From assembly GCA_037976565.1 (NCBI GenBank), contig CP137683.1, positions 11,625,923 to 11,689,922 of the forward strand: a stretch of 64,000 nt of DNA, given 5' to 3'. Origin of the DNA: Mesocentrotus franciscanus. Its lineage: Eukaryota > Echinodermata > Echinoidea > Camarodonta > Strongylocentrotidae. Of this stretch, positions 44,201 to 48,288 are shown in pieces. The translations under genes and the position numbers were made by a program. Every line of letters starts with the position of its first letter. Position 1 is the stretch's first letter. Below the pieces are notes generated by a model. That model saw only the letters and a list, made by a program, of their open reading frames with translations. It had not been told where the DNA came from and did no database searches.

Positions 44201-44955
44201 ATTGTCAGTTACAAAACTGTTTTCCACAGTGGTCCTGTTGGTCTAGATTAAGTATATATGCGATTAAAGATTGAAATTACAGAAAAATGAATTGATACTA
44301 AGTTTTATAACCATGTAACAAATGACGATTTAAGGCAATTTAATAATAATCTATCAAAAATGAAGGTGAATTAAAAGATTTTCATTGAAAATTGTGAAAT
44401 GGAAAAATAGAAAATAAAACAAAATTAGAAAAAACAAAACACAAAAACATATGAACAACAACGGGAAAATAGCTTTAAACAATATCTAACTATACTGTTT
44501 AAAACCGATATCATTACGAAAAAAAGAAATGAGTGATGTGAAGAAACAAATAATTTGATTATAAAAGTAGCTTCATACAACATAATTCAGGTTTTGATCG
44601 TATTTCATCGCGTTGTCGTTGATATGTATATATCAGCTTTCAAATTGGGTTATTCAGTGACAATTTAAAGGCATGTACTATATAAGACAGTTTCATCCTG
44701 TATATTCCATGTTTCATTGGAATCATCACCCCCATATTTTCGACAACATGACAATGATCAAATACTGTGTACTCCTTGTATCACATGTTTATCCCTTTGC
44801 TCTTTTCCAGCAGACTGAGCTTTTTATTGTTAATTATATTGTGACACGCTCAGGGTGCGCCCATTCATCAAGCCCCTGTGGCTTTTACAGACGCACCTTT
44901 TTCTATTCTGTACTTTTAGTAGATTTAATCTTGTCTTCTGTCTTTTTGTTTTCCA

Positions 44956-44994
<39 letters not shown>

Positions 44995-47900
44995 CAATGT
45001 ATTTTTCTCTGCCTATTTTTTACAACAATGTATAATGTCATGTTTTACTGTGATTGGAAACAAATAAAGTTCAATTCAATTTAATTCAATGTATAAGAAT
45101 ATCCATTGTGTCATTTTTTGCATTTCTGTGCCCCAAGGCTATGGGACGTGATGATCATGATACATAGTTGTATTTTGCGATTTGTTTGATTCTTTCTTGT
45201 GTATCATTTGCGGATAGGTCCTATATATATATATATGATGGAACTTGTCGAATTTGTTTTGTAGATAAAGAACCATGTGAGAGGGAAACAAAGATATTTT
45301 GACAAGAAGGAATTTATGACTGGCTAAGCTCGTCCCTTGTGACATTGTTATAGGTGTTTTAATACACAATAGAAGTGCATGACATTTTCACGTGCATAAA
45401 AAAAAGCTAAGCCCATAAACTTCATAAGAGATAAAGAGAGAATATCTTTCATTTCATATTTACCTTCGAGATCTGTAACTATAACATCGGATTTGGCGCG
45501 GCCGCGGGGGATCCGTGACTTATACATTGATTATCACAAATTTTCGTTGACTATAACGGAAGCCAGAGTCCTGGGAATGTGGTCTTGTAGCGGTCACATT
45601 ACACCAAGGCGTAGCCCATTGCTCACACAGGTTTATCCAATATACAGGTATTTCATATGATTACCGGTGTTATCTCTGTGTTATAGTACGTTACAAGGCA
45701 TTCTGGGAGCACAAATGTTCACATACATTCTGGTAGGCAGGGTAGTGAGTCGTATATATAGCAGTCACTGAATACATCATACAATGTGCAGTCTATTCTA
45801 TCAGATTCCAGTGGTAAAGTTTAGAAATTAATCGAATCATTGAATAGAATGATACAGATATTGTGTTGTATCCAATTATAAATCCACGCTCTGATGAGTG
45901 TTAATGAACTACCAAGGCTCATCACTATCATGTTCACGCTCCATTCAATATCACACGATGTTTCAATTTACTGGCTCCTTGGTGTTATCAACCCAAACAG
46001 ATCAATCAGCTCGTGCTCTAGATATGTGAATTGGATACAGTTCTACATGAATATTTATAATACAGCTAACAACTCATAATGAATATCAAATCAATATATT
46101 TCGTATCGGCGTTGATCCATTTGTATGTACAGGTTGTCTACACACAGCCATGACAGCGAAACACAACGAAAAAGCAATTTTGTTCAGTTGTTAGGGCCCA
46201 TGTAAAGTTCAATGCCAAACACTAATTCTCTCTACGTGCTCCGTGTTACGTTAACAAGTTGCTAAAGTCCTTTTTCAAAGCAAGAATAATTCCCATTGGA
46301 ATTAATAATTTTGAACATGGTATCCTCCCGTGCTTCTTGTTGTTATAGCTGAGAAAGGTTTACGGCCCGAAATTGCCACTATTTGTATCCACTGGTCCCT
46401 CTTCTCACCCAGTTTATTTTTAAATGGTATTACTTTTCACCCCGTTTTCAGCAACCTTTTCAAAAATCATGGCAGACTTTTAGACTTAAAAAACACAGTT
46501 TATTGTTCCCTATTTTTTTTTATAGACGTCATGATCGATGTTGCGTATCTTATTGGATCTAATGCGGGGTATGCTATGTAAAAGGAGCAAGAGAAAAGAT
46601 GTTTTTCTTCAACGCCATGTATTTATTGGGAACTGATTTATCTTCGCTTGGCTGGCATATATGCGACATGTTAATGGAGAAGGCTTGTTTTTGAGTGTTT
46701 CTTTCACAATAGCGCGGAGGTCTGTTAGAGGTTATTCGACTTTTGTGTGGGCGACAGCTGCTCGCTTCAATTCGTTAAAGGGGAAGTTCATCCTGTTATT
46801 TAGTAGGTTTTAATAGAAGCACAAAAATGAGATTAACAGGTCAGTAGAAGTTTGAGCAAAATCCGATCAAAGATTAGAAAGTTATGGATTTTTGAAGCCG
46901 GAATAAATCAAACACAAATTGACAATTCAGTGACGTAATTTGCGAGCGACCCTCCCATTTGCTCCGTACAGAAAATTTCATAAACTTTCATTTTTTTTTA
47001 AATTATTGATGACAGAACATATTTGTTTCATACAAGGGTTGTATAAAGACATATTTGCAACAATTATATTCAGGCCGCACATCTTGGAAATGTTTAGGAC
47101 CAAAATTTTAAAAAATCAGATTAAAAAAAAACGTCAATGACAGATTGGCCAATTTGTGTTTGATCGCTCGAAACTCCATAACTTTGTTATATTTTACTGA
47201 ATTTTGCTCAATATTTCACTGACCTCTTCCTTTCATTTTATGAACCTATTAAAACCCACTTAATATTAGGGTGGATTTCCCTTTAAAGGTACTATGTCCC
47301 ATTTGCAGCCAACAAAAATTCTGTAGAACTTTGCAATAATTATGAATATGTCACGTATATCCTATCTGTGAAATTTAAACGTTAGCAGTGTCCTAGTATT
47401 CAAATTATGCAAGGAAACCCGTTTACTTTCTAGACTACACTGTCAGACACTATTGGGTGACTGACTGACTTTTTTATTTGGTAATAACATACATAACATG
47501 AACTGTAAAGGGTACATGAGTATTTGTCTACATCAATAACCCACTTCTTGTAATGGCCAAAATTAAACTGATTGAATCTTTGCGCAGCACAAAATGTACG
47601 ACCATTCGGTAAAAGGGTCTGAAAATCAGACTATTACTAAATGGATTGCAATCACTAAAGTCGATTGGACAACTAACGGTCGTTATTTTCCCACTAAAAG
47701 ACATTTTCAAGCCCTTTCGTTTTGAGGAAATCTTTCCAATGCCGGTGGAAGTTAACCTTTTCATTTTTTGGCCTGCAAATGGGACATAGTACCTTTAAAG
47801 AAATAAGTAATTTGACGATCGCTCTGGCGATTTGCTCATCTAGCACGCCCAGGGCTTCATTTCGTCAAAGATGTAGGGTTAGGGTTGCAATTTGTTGTTA

Positions 47901-48240
47901 GGTTTAGTGCTAGGTTTAGTGTAAGGTTTAGGGACAGGGTCACCAATGAAGAAGTACGGGATATCTTGAGTGAACAAAGGAACTTGGGAAAACAATTCGG
48001 GGACGGTAAAGAAAAACTGGATGTGACACATCTCACGGGGGAACACCTCAGAGACATCTTGGAAGGGAAGATGGGTGGTAAGCATAACGGAGGTAGACAG
48101 AGAAATGAGAGGTGTTCATACTTGATAGGTGATATGACATAATGAAGAAGAAGTCTGAAGGTAAAGAGGGGGGGGGGGAGAAAGACCTAAAGATGGCACT
48201 GGTGTGTGGACCTGCCCTTGGCAAAACACCTGAGAGAGAG

Positions 48241-48288
<48 letters not shown>

